From assembly GCA_947034885.2 (NCBI GenBank), contig OX344750.2:4464001-4528000 (forward strand): 64,000 bases of DNA, given 5' to 3'. Positions 46,726 through 58,224 of the stretch are shown here, one piece after another. Position numbers and translations under genes: made by a program. The notes under the pieces were generated by a model, which saw nothing but the letters and a program-made list of their open reading frames with translations, was not told the origin of the DNA and made no database searches. The stretch is from Thuidium tamariscinum (Eukaryota; Streptophyta; Bryopsida; Hypnales; Thuidiaceae). Position 1 is the stretch's first letter. Every line of letters begins with the position of its first letter.

Positions 46726-47310
46726 GGGCTCTAAAATTGAGCGGGCATTTTCAACCATCCAATAGGGGCCTATGAAATGGACACTTTAATTGTGGGAAAA
46801 TGAATTGTGGATTACAATGGACCTTCATAAAATTTGTTTTTACTTCTTCAATAGATGGTTTAAAAGCCACACTAGGTTCACTTCTAACTAAGTGGCTAGG
46901 TATTTACTAATTTAATTCAAAATAAGAATTTATTGTTCAACTTCCTTCTTATAAGTATTGAAAAATCTAAAATAATGATTAATTTAAGCATTTAGTTCAG
47001 ATTTAGAAAGGGATACTTTTAGAAACCATTTCTATTGCTTTATACATGTTGCAATGCTAGATTTTGTACAAACCCTCATTTTTTTTCAAACTATGCATGG
47101 ATGGGCCTATGATCACAAATAGGGACCTATACCAGATTGTATTGAAAATTCATAACTAATTCAATAATGCTTGAAAAATATTAAAAAAACTTGTGTTAGA
47201 TTCCTCATCTATTTTTCTTTGACTAATAAATAAACTAAAAATATTTTCATCTCAAGAGATACATAAAAAAAAGGCACATCAACACTTAAATGATCACTTT
47301 TTGAACCTAT
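46726..47310 (+). repeat. Dispersed repeat B, copy 2
   Basis: It aligns with 12386-13030 in the same orientation, from GGGCTCTAAAATTGAG through AGATGGTTTAAAAGCCACAC to the ATATTTTCATCTC region. Its presence inside the Copia insertion block shows that the family was still moving, or was carried in, after the Copia arrived. Confidence 0.6.
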
Positions 47311-48202
47311 TACCTTACTTTAGTTTCCCTAAACATTGGTCTTCTTGTTGTGCAATGCAGGTGCTGGACTTTGGAGTTGCTCATAAGTGTTCTACTTTAA
47401 AAAAAACACTTTTAGATAGACCTAAATTGCATTTTGTTTTTTTGGATGATTCAAGTTCTATGCAAGTTGTAGCTCTACCCATTTGGCTTCATAGTCTTAG
47501 AACTTAAATTTTTTTTGCTATCACTTAAACTTGCACAAAATTACTAATTTGTGTGTGAACTTTCATTTTTTATTGTCTTTCTTAAACACAAATTGAGGCA
47601 TTCTATTGCACTTAACTCATTGTTTGTAATGTACAATTCCTTTTGGTTTCTAATTTGCTTTGAGTATGTGAATTTCCATGTACTCTCGTAATTGCATTCC
47701 ATGTTTGTATGAAATATATGTCACATACCCAAATTTTCTCACAAATTTGTTGGAGCCATCATCATTGTATATGTTTCAAACCACCATATTTTAGAATATT
47801 AAAGTTCACACAAAAGCCCTCCAAAATAGGAAGTATGGAGATTTTTTGTATCCTTTTGGTATAGTAATAAGCAATGCACCAAAAATGTGAGTGTAAAAAA
47901 AAATAGAAAGTGTAAAACAATAGTTGAAAAAAATTGGAAGGGGAAAAAAACTCGTTAAAAATTGGAGTGCTAACCAAAAATGTAGTAGAACTAAAAATTT
48001 ATACTAAAACTGTAAAACAAAACATGATATTATTATAGAAATTAAACAATTAAACTAATGAATGCCCCTTTTAATGAGTCAAATTTAAAAATTACCTAAT
48101 GATAGAATATTAAATAATCGATTGACAAAAAATAATACCCCCCTAAAAAATACTCGGTGTTCACACATATATCTTTAATTTTTTCAAGGACTGCATCCCC
48201 CG

Positions 48203-48382
48203 AGATTTTGGGTTGTGATGACTTTGGTCATCAATTGCAAGCCAAATGCAAGAAATTTGACCCAAAGAGTATCAAGTGTATTTTTATAGGTTATAATTCA
48301 ACTACTAAAGCTTGTTGACTATATAATCTTTCAACTAATCAAATTTTGATCAACATAGATGTTGTATTTAATGAACAACTTT
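48203..48382 (+). pseudogene. Copia integrase-RT linker fragment
   Basis: Reads FGCDDFGHQLQAKCKKFDPK, SIKCIFIGYNSTTKAC, LYNLSTNQILINIDVVFNEQ; this is the conserved Copia segment (K.KCIF.GY...KGYRLYNP......RDVVF.E) between integrase and RT. One stop follows KAC. The MITE at 48383 interrupts it just after NEQLS. Confidence 0.85.
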
Positions 48383-48524
48383 CACTACAAAAAAACAAGG
48401 GAATAAATGACTCATCCATAGAGTCATTGTGGACAACAATGACTACAAAATGACAGTTTTGTAACTATTGTTGTCCACAATGACTCTATGGACGAGTCAT
48501 TTAATCCCTTGTTTTTTTGTAGTG
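48383..48524. mobile_element. 142-bp CACTA-type MITE
   Basis: It starts CACTACAAAAAAACAAGGGA and ends with its exact complement; the two halves pair almost perfectly, apart from one or two mismatches (ATCC/GTCC) and a central loop near 48450-48465. Internal words GACTCAT/ATGACTC resemble CACTA subterminal repeats. The 3-bp flanks (TTT and CTC) do not match, so the target duplication is lost or has mutated. It sits inside the Copia linker. Confidence 0.82.
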
Positions 48525-48599
48525 CTCCAAATTTATTTGCTACACCCTTGCCACAAATTAATTTGTTCACTTTATACTTTGATGTTATTCACATTAGAA

Positions 48600-50800
48600 G
48601 AGATTTGAAGGGTGTAAGAGACTACGAGTTCCCACAGTTTCGGAAAGCAGTGAAGTACAAAATCGAAGGAATCTGATGTGGCAAGGCGAATGCCACATTA
48701 TTTTTGAATTTTTTTTTGAATTTTTTTTCTAGCTTTCATACTTAGGCAAAAGCACTAGATTTTCTACTTGAGATGCCATCAAGATAATATTCATTAATAT
48801 AGAAATCTTATGAATATGATGTACACATGAAACCAAGAATATAAAAATCCTCTTAATATTTTCTTTGGTTTTGACTTTGTCCCCCAAAATAATGGTTTAT
48901 TGACTTCTTTAGACTTGTGAAACTAAGCCCTTGCACGACATATGTAGTTAAAGATTCTATGTAAGATTTCTTTTTTAGGTATAATTGTCACATAGAGTTA
49001 TTTAGACTTATAGTAGCCTTGCTACTATTTGTCATTCAATTTTTATTTTTGTCTCCAAAAATAAAAGGATAATTCACTTCCTAGGAATTAGAAAGCTTTG
49101 CCATATACACATATTCTGACATCTTACATATGACATCTTAATAAAGGTACTCATAGGATTGGTTATGACATATAGTAGTAAGTTAAAACTTTTTTACTAT
49201 TGTATATATAGGATTCTTTACACTTTATTTCTAAAAATAAAGAATAAGTCACCAATAAATAATGGAAAGTTTAGCCTTGGTTATTTATTGATAATACTTT
49301 TGAAAATGAATTATTTGACTAAGATTTTTGGGCCTCATGGCAAAATGTGTAGAAATAATCTTTATACATGTTTCTGAAGCAAAGATCTACTTACAGTAAT
49401 AATATCCTTCAACTTTAAGAGCGTAATTCCATTATTTCAACAATGATGGGAATTCAAATAGACTCTAAGTTCTAAAAACTGGATAGTACGTAGAACGTTT
49501 AATTACTCTAGTACAGTGGAAATATCCAAAACCGTCCAAATAAAGAATTCAGCATAGTTGGAGGTAGAATTTTCTAAAAATGATATTTTTCTAGTATTAG
49601 TGAGTGAAAATCTTGAATATTTAAAAAAAATAGATTTTTTGGATATAGTGTGTAATTTCTACAAATTTTCAAAGTGTTGGCTCCCTAGACCTGTGGAACC
49701 GTTCTATAAGTGCCCCCAAAACTGAACCTTGCGAAAATCAACATTCAACCAACCAGATTCTCCTATGTGTCTTTCAATTGTGTCATCAAATTACAATCAC
49801 ACATGTAGCGAACACATTAAGGGAACTCTACTGACACATTTGGGTGAATCTATAGTCCACTGCAAAGAATAGGTGCGGGAATGGGTGTTTTACCTTTATT
49901 AGTAAAAATGATCTTGTCACAAGGACATTGATCCGGGCAGTTTGACAATTTAATGAGCCAACAATTGATTTTGAAAGTTGTATCTAATGGCGACAAGACC
50001 CAATATTTGGAAAAGAGCTCATATACCCATTACCAACAAGTTTACTATTACTGAGTACTCTGGTACATGATGAACTATGTATTTGGAAAAGTTTCCTTAA
50101 TTTTAGTTGAGGTGTTTTTAACTTTTGTCATTTTTTTTTGCTGAGCATGAGTTGGATCAAGCAAGTGCTTGATTAAAAGAGGTGCTGATTTTGTGGAAGT
50201 GTGCTATATGGTAGCTGTAAGATCTGAACAAGAAATATGACTTTATCATAGTCATTGAATAGTAGTCAGGTTTAGAGGAATTTTGTTGTTGACATTGATA
50301 ACTTTGGGTGATGGTGTGTTTTGTGACTATTATTATTTGTTATGATTTCTCTTTTCCTTGCGAAAACTATAACACATTGAAGTAAGCAAAAGACACCTTG
50401 CATACAACTTCTAATCTCATTGTCATTGTGATGTCAATTGTCATGGGTGCAGATGAGGCTTAATTACTACCTCAAGGAACATTGGATATTCATACCACTT
50501 TGGTTTCACTACTTACACACCTATTTAGGACTTTCTTGATTTTCATAGAGTCCTTCAAGTAAAATGTGGAGTTTATACTACTATGTATATATTTTGATTG
50601 GTTATTACTATTTTTCTCATAAAGAGATGGCTTCGTTTGTACTATATATGCTAAAGAAGTGTAAAGATTTGTCAAAATGATTCTAGTTGGTAGGGGCAAT
50701 CTTGAAAATGCCCTGTATAGACATGTGTCTAATATCGATACATTTATAAATCAGATATATCAGGAATAGTTCTAAAACGACCCTTTAGAAGCCTCAGATT
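48600..50800. other. Unidentified sequence inside the plus-strand Copia
   Basis: Copia homology is lost soon after the MITE (about 48600) and resumes around 50805 in the Asn/Gln/Pro-rich linker before RT. The intervening AT-rich sequence has no domain, terminal repeat or long frame that I could assign; it may be an old insertion. Confidence 0.4.
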
Positions 50801-50804
50801 TCAT

Positions 50805-52890
50805 CTAATGTTTTACAAAATACATTCATCTATAGAGTTTCTATCCACACTCTCAACCTCAAAATCAACCAAATCCACAACTTCAAATTCACCTTCAATC
50901 AACAAATATTGTTCATCCAAATCTTATTAGTGATGAATTTACTATAAATCATTTTTCTAATTCAAGTGATCATGTAGAACTATTAATCAATTTCAATCAT
51001 TCTAGTCTTTCAACTCTAGAATCGTTGTCTTCTCCTCCTCCTATAAAGTCTCTTCCTTTAGTTCCCAAACAATCTCAATCCAAGTCATAAAACCCTTTTG
51101 TTGTTCCTACCAAGCCTTGTTCACACTTTGGTCATTCTTATAAATCAAATCTTAAGTATACTAATGTTTATACCATTACAAAATTTACAAATAATTCTAT
51201 TGTTAAACCTTTAACTTTAATACAAGCATTAAATAACCCTCCAGCCTAATATTGAAAAGATACACTTGACGGTGAATATTCTTCATTATTAAAAAAATGA
51301 TACTTGGGATCTTGTTTCTTTATCATTCAATTAGAAAACTATTCATTGTAAATGGCTTTTAAAATTAAAACACAAAGAAATAAGCTCCCTTGATTGGTAT
51401 AAAGCCCATTTAGTTACTTTAAGATACTCTCAACTAAAAGGCCTTAATTATGGTGATACATTCTCACTTGTTGTTAAGATAACATCCATTTGTGTCCTTT
51501 TAGCACTCTCTACTATATATGATTGGGAGATTCACCAACTTGACCTTAAGACTATGTTTTAGTATAAAAATCTCTTTGAAAATATTTATATGTATCAACC
51601 AAGAGGCTATGTCCTTAACAGATTTGAAGACAAAGTTCATATATTTAAGAAAAGCCTTTATGACTTAAAACAAGCCCTTCATATATGGTATTATAAGTTT
51701 CAAGCCTATCTCTTTTCTCTTGGTTTTAAAAAAACTCAAGATGATTCTAATGTTTATAACAAACATCATGCATTGTCTTTTATTATTATTAAACTCTATG
51801 TTGATGATAATATCCTTATTTTCAATGACCTACAACTACTCTTAAAAATCAAAACTCAGCTTTTTCAAGTTTTTGAAATGACTGATCATGATCTTATTCA
51901 TTATATTTTGGGCATACATGTTGAACGCAATCGATTTCAAGGCATTATTAAAATTAAATAAACTAAGTATATTTTTAATATACTATAATACTTCAATAAC
52001 CAATATGTTTGAATACAATCCCATTGCACTAGTTTTTGAAGTTAATATTAAACTTTCAAAAGATCAATGCCCTCAATTAAACTCCACAAGCTATTCAAGC
52101 CATGCAAAATGTCTCTTATGCTCCTACAATAAGAACTCTTAGTTATATTTAGCATTACTACTTGCCTTGCATTGACCTATATAGTAGGAGAAGTTAATCA
52201 ACATAGTGTTAATTGAGGGCAACTCCATTGGAATGCTATCAAAAGAATATTTTGTCATTTGAAAGTTAGAATTAATTATAAAATCACATATGATCCAAAT
52301 CACAACTCTTTTAATGATCCTACAATGTTAATAGGGTATACCAATGCTGACAAGGCTGGCAATATTGATGGATGAAAATCCATTTCTAATTAAGTATTTA
52401 TTTTAGGAAATCGAGCTATATGTTGGAGTAGTAAACGACAACAAACTCTTGTATTATCAAGTATTGAGGTAGAGTATATTTTCCATTATTCCCTCTATTT
52501 CTAAATAATACTTGTGTCTTCTTTGTGTTTTTACAAAGGAAACATTGATATTATGCCACAAAAGCTTATAAAGGAAGTATATAGTTATAACAATTATTGC
52601 ATATATGATTTTGGTTTCTGTCAAAATTTACTAACAATTATATATATTGTGATAATTAAAGTTCCATAACTTTAACCCAAAATGCCCAATTTCACGCTTG
52701 TACTAAACAAATAGAAATTCAATTTCACTTTATAGGAGAAGTTGTTGAAAATCAACAAATAAAATTATAATATATTCATACCTCAAGTATTGTTGCTGAT
52801 ATTTTTACAAAAAGTTTAACAAAAGAAAAACATGAACGATCCTTTGAACTTCTTGGAGTAGAAACCTCTTCAACAAATTAGATTTAGAAC
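50805..52890 (+). pseudogene. Copia reverse transcriptase and RNase H remnants (plus-strand element)
   Basis: RT starts near 51290 (DTWDLVSLSFN) and continues CKWLLKLKHKE, GLNYGDTFSLVVK, WEIHQLDLKTMF, MYQPRGYV, FKKSLYDLKQALHIWYY, KLYVDD (catalytic YVDD, 51797-51808), TDHDLIHYILGIHVER. RNase H follows: WNAIKRIFCHLK (about 52230), TNADKAGNIDG, AICWSSKRQQTLVLSSIEVE and the C-terminal FHACTKQIEIQFHF and ADIFTKSLTKEKHERSFELL (to about 52860). Stops occur throughout, but the RT segment 51590-51961 is open for 123 codons. The FTKSL..E end is the usual Copia pol terminus. Confidence 0.88.
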
Positions 52891-52892
52891 TT

Positions 52893-52942
52893 ATACACAC
52901 ATACACACACATACATATATACACACATATACACACATACAA
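52893..52942. repeat. AC/AT dinucleotide-type microsatellite
   Basis: ACACACATAC-type words repeat immediately downstream of the Copia pol end, where the polypurine tract and 3' LTR would be expected. It may mark a collapsed LTR boundary. Confidence 0.7.
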
Positions 52943-53291
52943 TTAATTGAATATATATATAATTCGGATTGGCCACTTCAATTGGTAGTGTAGTTATATT
53001 AAACTAGTTCTAATTTGATGTCTATCCTAAGTGGGATATTAGGATAGATATGTATTTATATATGTAGAGTATAGAAGGTACATAAAGAGTTATAACTATT
53101 GGAATCATTGTGTCTCTTAGTTAATCATACCAAAAGATAAAATACCTTTAATGTACTTAAAAACTTTAATAAAACAATGTAATGCACAACTTATTTCATC
53201 TTCTCCTCTTTTTCAATTTTATCATATTCTATCACTATTGATAGCTTGTTTGTATGAAATCTTATCCATAAGATGATATTATTGAAGTGTA
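52943..53291 (+). other. Possible 3' LTR of the plus-strand Copia
   Basis: It lies directly after pol. The words GATGTCTATCCTAAGTGGGA and TATTAGGATAGATATGTATT form a small inverted pair (TATCCTAA/TTAGGATA), and TGT-initiated LTRs are common in Copia. There is no 5' LTR to compare with, so this is a positional guess. Confidence 0.3.
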
Positions 53292-53690
53292 AAGGTGAGA
53301 GCCCCCGATTTGTTACCTAGGACTCACTTTTATTTTATTTCAATTATTTGCAAAATATAGAATAAAAATAGTATAAGAAGCTCAAAAAAAGTGTAAAACC
53401 AAGATAGGTATGTTATATGCCAATATAGTATTTGATCATATTTCGAGTGTTTTTATCCAACTAGGTTGAAATCTCGCTTGTAAATAGGTTAGAAATTGGC
53501 AAAACTCAAATAAAATCCATCTTTGGTAGAATTATCCAAAAGAGCCTCACCTACCATGCATATGATGAAGTTGGCTAAAATAGGTCCAAGAGAATTTGGT
53601 GAGAACTCTAGAATCTAGTTTTACAAATAGGTTTGAAATTCCTAATTGATCTTTATTTTTAATAGAAACAATCACAAATTATTCAAAGAC
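53292..53690 (+). repeat. Direct repeat E, left copy (LTR-like)
   Basis: It aligns with 61766-62150 in the same orientation: GAGAGCCCCCGATTTGTTAC/TTTGTAAGCCCTCAATTTGT, TTTTGCAAAATATAG, AAAATCCATCTTTGGTAGA, and GATGAAGTTGGCTRAA. It is followed by unrelated-looking sequence, then the hAT-type element. With repeat F it suggests an old LTR pair. Confidence 0.6.
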
Positions 53691-53820
53691 CCAATGAAAA
53701 AGTTGAGTAGAAAAAAATTACCAAAAATCTTTGAAAACTAAACACAAATATTTCAACAATAATGCAATAAATTTCAACAAAGATAAAGAATAAAAGAGCA
53801 TATTAATTCAAAAGAGAGTA

Positions 53821-54144
53821 ATGTATGTATATGATGACCGTATACCCAATGTCGTGAATATCGACTCCCTTAAATTATCTAAGCCACTTTGGACTAATAA
53901 AAGAAAACTAATAAGAAATACAAAAACTCATTGGAGAAATCCAAGATTGAGATTCAAGGTCAAATTGGAGGTAGCTTCAGAGTTTGGATTTGAAATCAAC
54001 GAGGTGATCTTGAGGACACTTCAGAATGAGATAGCTTTTCAAGTCAAATGCTGCAATTCAAGGAAAATAATGTGGATGGAGCTACAGTATAACGGGATTG
54101 ATGAAAACGACAAAAGTAGACAAAAATTATGGATTGATGTATAA
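53821..54144 (+). other. 107-codon open frame of unknown status
   Basis: It encodes a hydrophilic Lys/Arg/Asn-rich protein (MYVYDDRIPNVVNIDSLKLS...) with no motif I recognise. It lies in the same relative position as the 96-codon frame 62433-62723 with respect to repeat E, but nucleotide similarity there is weak. Probably part of an LTR-like element rather than a host gene. Confidence 0.2.
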
Positions 54145-54469
54145 GTTGGCTTGAAGATGTGCTAAAATTCATTGAACTCACAGAGTCTCAAAGTTTTGCA
54201 ATAGAAGACAGGGTTGACGAATTGCAACGTCCAGGGCAAAATTACGTCCAAAATCCGGACATCCGGACGCAGTGGACGCTGTAGATGTAGTCCTCGGCGA
54301 CCAGCGGACGGCATCCGTCGGAAGCAGACGCATGGACGGAACTTCGGACGGGTGGATTGGCGGTCGGGACTGCGGACGGAGCAGCGGACGGCACCGTCCA
54401 ACGGGCAAATGGGCGAATGGGTGAACGAGACTATGGGGCTAGACTATGGAACGACACTATCCGCGCATC

Positions 54470-54766
54470 CGCCCGTCCGCAGTCCCGACTGCCCGTCCGC
54501 AATCTCGACCGCCCGTTCACAGTCCCAACCGCCCGTCTGCAGACGGGCGGATGCGCAGATGGAGCAGCGGACGGAATTGCAGACAAGGCGATGGGCGGAC
54601 GGGGGGTCGGGATTGCGGACGGGGGGTCGAGACTGCGGACGGGCGGTCGGAACTGCGAACGGGCGGTCGAGATTGCAGACAGTCGGTCGGGACTACGAAC
54701 GGGCGGACGGAATTGTAGACGGGCGACGGGCGGACGGGTGGTTGGGACTGCGGACAGGGACTAGGG
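54470..54766. repeat. Inverted 20-bp minisatellite in the left end of the hAT-type element
   Basis: At 54594-54720 at least six head-to-tail 20-bp units read GGGCGGTCGGGACTGCGGAC with variation. At 54476-54541 three or more units of the reverse complement (GTCCGCAGTCCCGACTGCCC) precede it. Both sets sit within wider CGGACG-rich DNA. The regular 20-bp phase makes long open frames on both strands (such as 54214-54864), which are artefacts. Confidence 0.8.
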
Positions 54767-55199
54767 GGACGGATGAGCGGTCAGAGTGGACGGGCGGACG
54801 GCCGACGGACTCGCGGACGGATGTCGATCGAAAGGCGAGACGGCCCCCGATTGGACAGCGCTGACGAGGCGGACACACCCAAAATTCCCAAATCGGACAG
54901 GGCTTTTGTAGCGGAACAGTCGGGCGAACAGCTAGGGCTCGCGGACGGACTCCCACCAGACGGCCTTTCCGAGGGGGACGGGCCGGGCAGATGGCCACGA
55001 ATCCACAATGAGGTGGACGTCTGCGCATCGAGGCTGCCATTGGAGTCCGCCCGTCCGCGCGGCGCAAGTGCGGACGTGCGGTCCGCCCCTTTGCTCGTTG
55101 GAGCTCTCGTAGTCCCGTCTGCCCGTCCGCCCATTGGACGGCGCCGTCCGCGCGCTGAAGTGTGGGATTCTCTTGTCCGCACGTTTAGGGCTCCCGGCT

Positions 55200-55640
55200 T
55201 AGGATTCTAAGAGAATCTCCTGCAGCCCGCTCAAACGCCTCTGCCAACCAATTTTTGAGCGGCCGAGCAAAAGTTAATCCCCAACAACACTGTAGACCAA
55301 GATTTAGAGGTGCGGGGCCTCTCAATTTTGGCTCTACCTCGCCAGAATTTCCATTTCTACAGGGGACCTTGCCGGCCCCGCTTGGACATCGGATTCCGTA
55401 TTTTGGCAAGTCAAAGGGCTAAATTAATGAGAAAGTTGCCACTGTGGTAGCCGCAAGCTTTCCCCATGGCCGCCATACCATCTTTAAACTCTCCTTCTAG
55501 CGTCTTCATGGCGGCAACAACACGGGTGATAGGGCAAAAATGACAACTTTGACACAAAAATGTAAGAAATATGACACAATTGAGGAGATTTAATTTTGTC
55601 ACTATTTCTTGTGCATTTCAAAAATCCTAAAATTGATATT
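55200..55640. other. GC-moderate segment inside the hAT-type element
   Basis: Composition lies between the CGGACG-rich end and the AT-rich palindrome. Frames at 55185-55409 and 55411-55602 (-) show no motif. It could be captured host sequence; I cannot identify a source. Confidence 0.3.
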
Positions 55641-57610
55641 CAACAAAAGAAATGGGAGTTATTGAGAAGTCACAATTGCCCGATCCCCCTAATCTCATGC
55701 CTTCTCCAATATGAAATTGTCCCAAAACTTCCCAATCCTTGAAACATGTCCCCTACAAGCACCTTGTCAAAAAAATTTGAAAAAATCAAAGCCCAACGAT
55801 ATTCATTTTAAAATAAGAAGCTAAATCAATCAAAAAATAGTAGAAAAATCCCAAAGGGTCTAACACTTCTAGAAATTTTCACATAGGTGCCTTTTATTAT
55901 CTAAAATACACATAAAAAGTCTTGAAAAAATTCTCAAACACACACAATAGTTGTGCCAAATCTAGTCAATTGTGACTAATGTTCTTAAAAGTCATTAGTC
56001 ACATCAATCACAATTGCCCAAATCTCCTAATTATATGCCTTCTCCAATTTGAAATTGTCCCAAAACTTCCCAATCCTTGAAACAAGTCCCCAAGAAGCAC
56101 TTCATCAAAAAAAATTGGAAAAATAAAAGCCCAACCATTTTCAATTTGAAATAAAGGGTTTAGGCAATCAAAAAATTGTAGAAAAATCCCAAAGTGTCCA
56201 ATGATTCTAAAAATTTCCACATAGTTGCTTCTTACCATCTTAAACATACGTAAAAAAGTTTGCAAAATTTCACACATCCAATCAAAATTTGTGCCTAATT
56301 TTGTCAACTGTGACTAATGTGACTAATACCCCCCAAGGGCATTAGTCACATTAGTCACAATTTGCCCAAATCTCCCTAATTACATGCCTTCTCCAATTTG
56401 GAATTGTCCCAAAACTTACCAATACTTGGAAAAGGTCCCAACAAAGCACCTCATGAAAAAAAATTGGGAAAATAAAAGCCCAACTATTTTCAATTTGAAA
56501 TAATGAGTTAAATCAATAAAACAATTGTAGAAAAATACCCAAGTATCCAATGATCCTAGAAACTTCCACATAGTTGCTTCTTACCATTTTAAACATATAT
56601 AGAAAGTCTTGAAAGTTTTTACAAACCCAATCAAAAGTTGCGCCCAACTTAATGGATTGTGACTAATACCCTTTGAGGGCATTAGTCACATTAGTCACAA
56701 TCCACTAAATTGGGCACAACTTTTGATTGGATTTGTAAAAACTTTCAAGACTTTCTATATATGTTTAAAATGGTAAGAAGCAACTATGTGGAAGTTTCTA
56801 GGATCATTGGATACTTGGGTATTTTTCTACAATTGTTTTATTGATTTAACTCATTATTTCAAATTGAAAATAGTTGGGCTTTTATTTTCCCAATTTTTTT
56901 TCATGAGGTGCTTTGTTGGGACCTTTTCCAAGTATTGGTAAGTTTTGGGACAATTCCAAATTGGAGAAGGCATGTAATTAGGGAGATTTGGGCAAATTGT
57001 GACTAATGTGACTAATGCCCTTGGGGGGTATTAGTCACATTAGTCACAGTTGACAAAATTAGGCACAAATTTTGATTGGATGTGTGAAATTTTGCAAACT
57101 TTTTTACGTATGTTTAAGATGGTAAGAAGCAACTATGTGGAAATTTTTAGAATCATTGGACACTTTGGGATTTTTCTACAATTTTTTGATTGCCTAAACC
57201 CTTTATTTCAAATTGAAAATGGTTGGGCTTTTATTTTTCCAATTTTTTTTCATGAAGTGATTTTTTGGAACCTTTTCCAAGGGTTGGGAAGTTTTGGAAC
57301 AATTCCAAATTGGAGAAGGCATGTAATTAGGGAGATTTGGCAAATTGTGACTAATGTGACTAATGCCCTTGTGGGGTATTAGTCACATTAGTCACAGTTG
57401 ACAAAATTAGGTACAACTTCTGATTGGATGTGTGAAATTTTTCAAGATTTTTTATGTATGTTTAAGATGATAAGAAACACCTATGTGGAAATTTTTAGAA
57501 TCATTGAACTCTTGGAGATTTTTCTACATTTTTTTGATTGCCTAAACCCTTTATTTCAAATTGAAAATAGTTGAGCTTTCATTTTTCCAATTTTTTGGGT
57601 AGAAAAATTC
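55640..57610. repeat. Palindromic array of 3+3 tandem units
   Basis: Left of a centre near 56680, three direct units of about 340 bp each end in GTGACTAATGTGACTAAT; right of it the same three follow in mirror order. Each carries CCTTCTCCAATTTGGAATTG and CATAGTTGCTTCTTACCAT or their complements. The inner pair match each other best and the middle pair likewise, so a triplet array formed first and was then inverted and duplicated. The matching 99- and 110-codon frames at 56008-56307 (-) and 57050-57382 (+) are the same middle unit and are not a conserved gene as far as I can tell. Confidence 0.85.
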
Positions 57611-57884
57611 AGTTGGTAGTCTAGGAAAAAAAATTAAAACAAAAATGTTTGATTTTCATTCTTTAAAAAATTATTAAGTAGAAGTAGATCCGAGATTGAA
57701 AAGAAAACTAAACCCTAAACCTCTAAGATGGAATCAAAACACATTCATTGCGATGGTGAGACTGTTTGAGTAAGCCAATTTAAGCTTGTCAAACAATTTT
57801 CTCTAAAAAATTGTCAAAATTGCTATTAGAAATGCATCCTACAAGTTATTTTTTCAAAAAGATGCTCAAACTTCCCCCAAAACA

Positions 57885-58010
57885 AGATTGTTCATAACTT
57901 TCATATAACTAATCCAAGTGGAATGAATCAAAGCTTTTCACATAGAAGAAAATGTAATCTATAAGAAAAAAAAATTTCAAATATAATTTCAAAATTATGT
58001 GGATTTATTG
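57885..58010 (-). repeat. Dispersed repeat A fragment, inverted
   Basis: The sequence TTCATAACTTTCATATAACT...GAATGAATCAAAGCTTTTCAC is the complement of the central block of repeat A (compare 8690-8780). It lies inside the hAT-type element. Confidence 0.5.
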
Positions 58011-58224
58011 TACTTCCCACCGGGAATAAATTGGAGCTTTTCGTGGAGTAACATTTGCATTGGATCACGTATTGAAATAAAAATTATATTTCCACAAAGG
58101 TAATCAATTTTCCTATTTTGTAAGAAAGTTTCCAAAGAAGTCACCAAAAATCAATTCATTGGAGCTTGCCCGAACTCCAAATAGTCCCCCGAAGGAACGA
58201 TGGGCTTTTAGGGGTTAATACCCC

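Larger units (their letters stand above)
45150..48195. other. Composite insertion splitting the Copia integrase/linker
   Basis: Copia homology stops after the ...FCIFG block near 45145 and resumes with FGCDDFGHQLQAKCKKFDPK at about 48203, overlapping at ATTTTGGxTT. In between lie a fold-back element (45678-46436), repeat B copy 2 (46726-47310) and AT-rich sequence. TTAATTTGGGGCTCC-type words repeat at 45430-45560. No coding region recognised. Confidence 0.55.
40705..52890 (+). mobile_element. Copia LTR retrotransposon remnant, plus strand, with nested insertions
   Basis: Gag, zinc knuckle, protease, integrase, linker, RT and RNase H occur in Copia order. They are split by a LINE (40862-43440), a block at about 45150-48195 that includes a fold-back element and repeat B, a CACTA-type MITE (48383-48524), and unidentified sequence at about 48600-50800. 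After RNase H the sequence passes an AC/AT microsatellite at 52890 into possible LTR, but no 5' LTR was recognised and the first part of gag is missing at the junction with the minus-strand Copia. All domains carry stops. Confidence 0.88.

Noticed and set aside
54214..55210. Long overlapping open frames (up to 216 codons) on both strands in the GC-rich end of the hAT-type element
   Set aside because: They come from the stop-poor CGGACG repeats; frames exist on both strands with low-complexity Arg/Gly/Pro/Asp content and follow the 20-bp repeat.
56008..57382. Two near-identical peptides (99 and 110 codons) on opposite strands, suggesting a conserved gene
   Set aside because: They are the same tandem unit in the two arms of the palindrome; the similarity is explained by inverted duplication.
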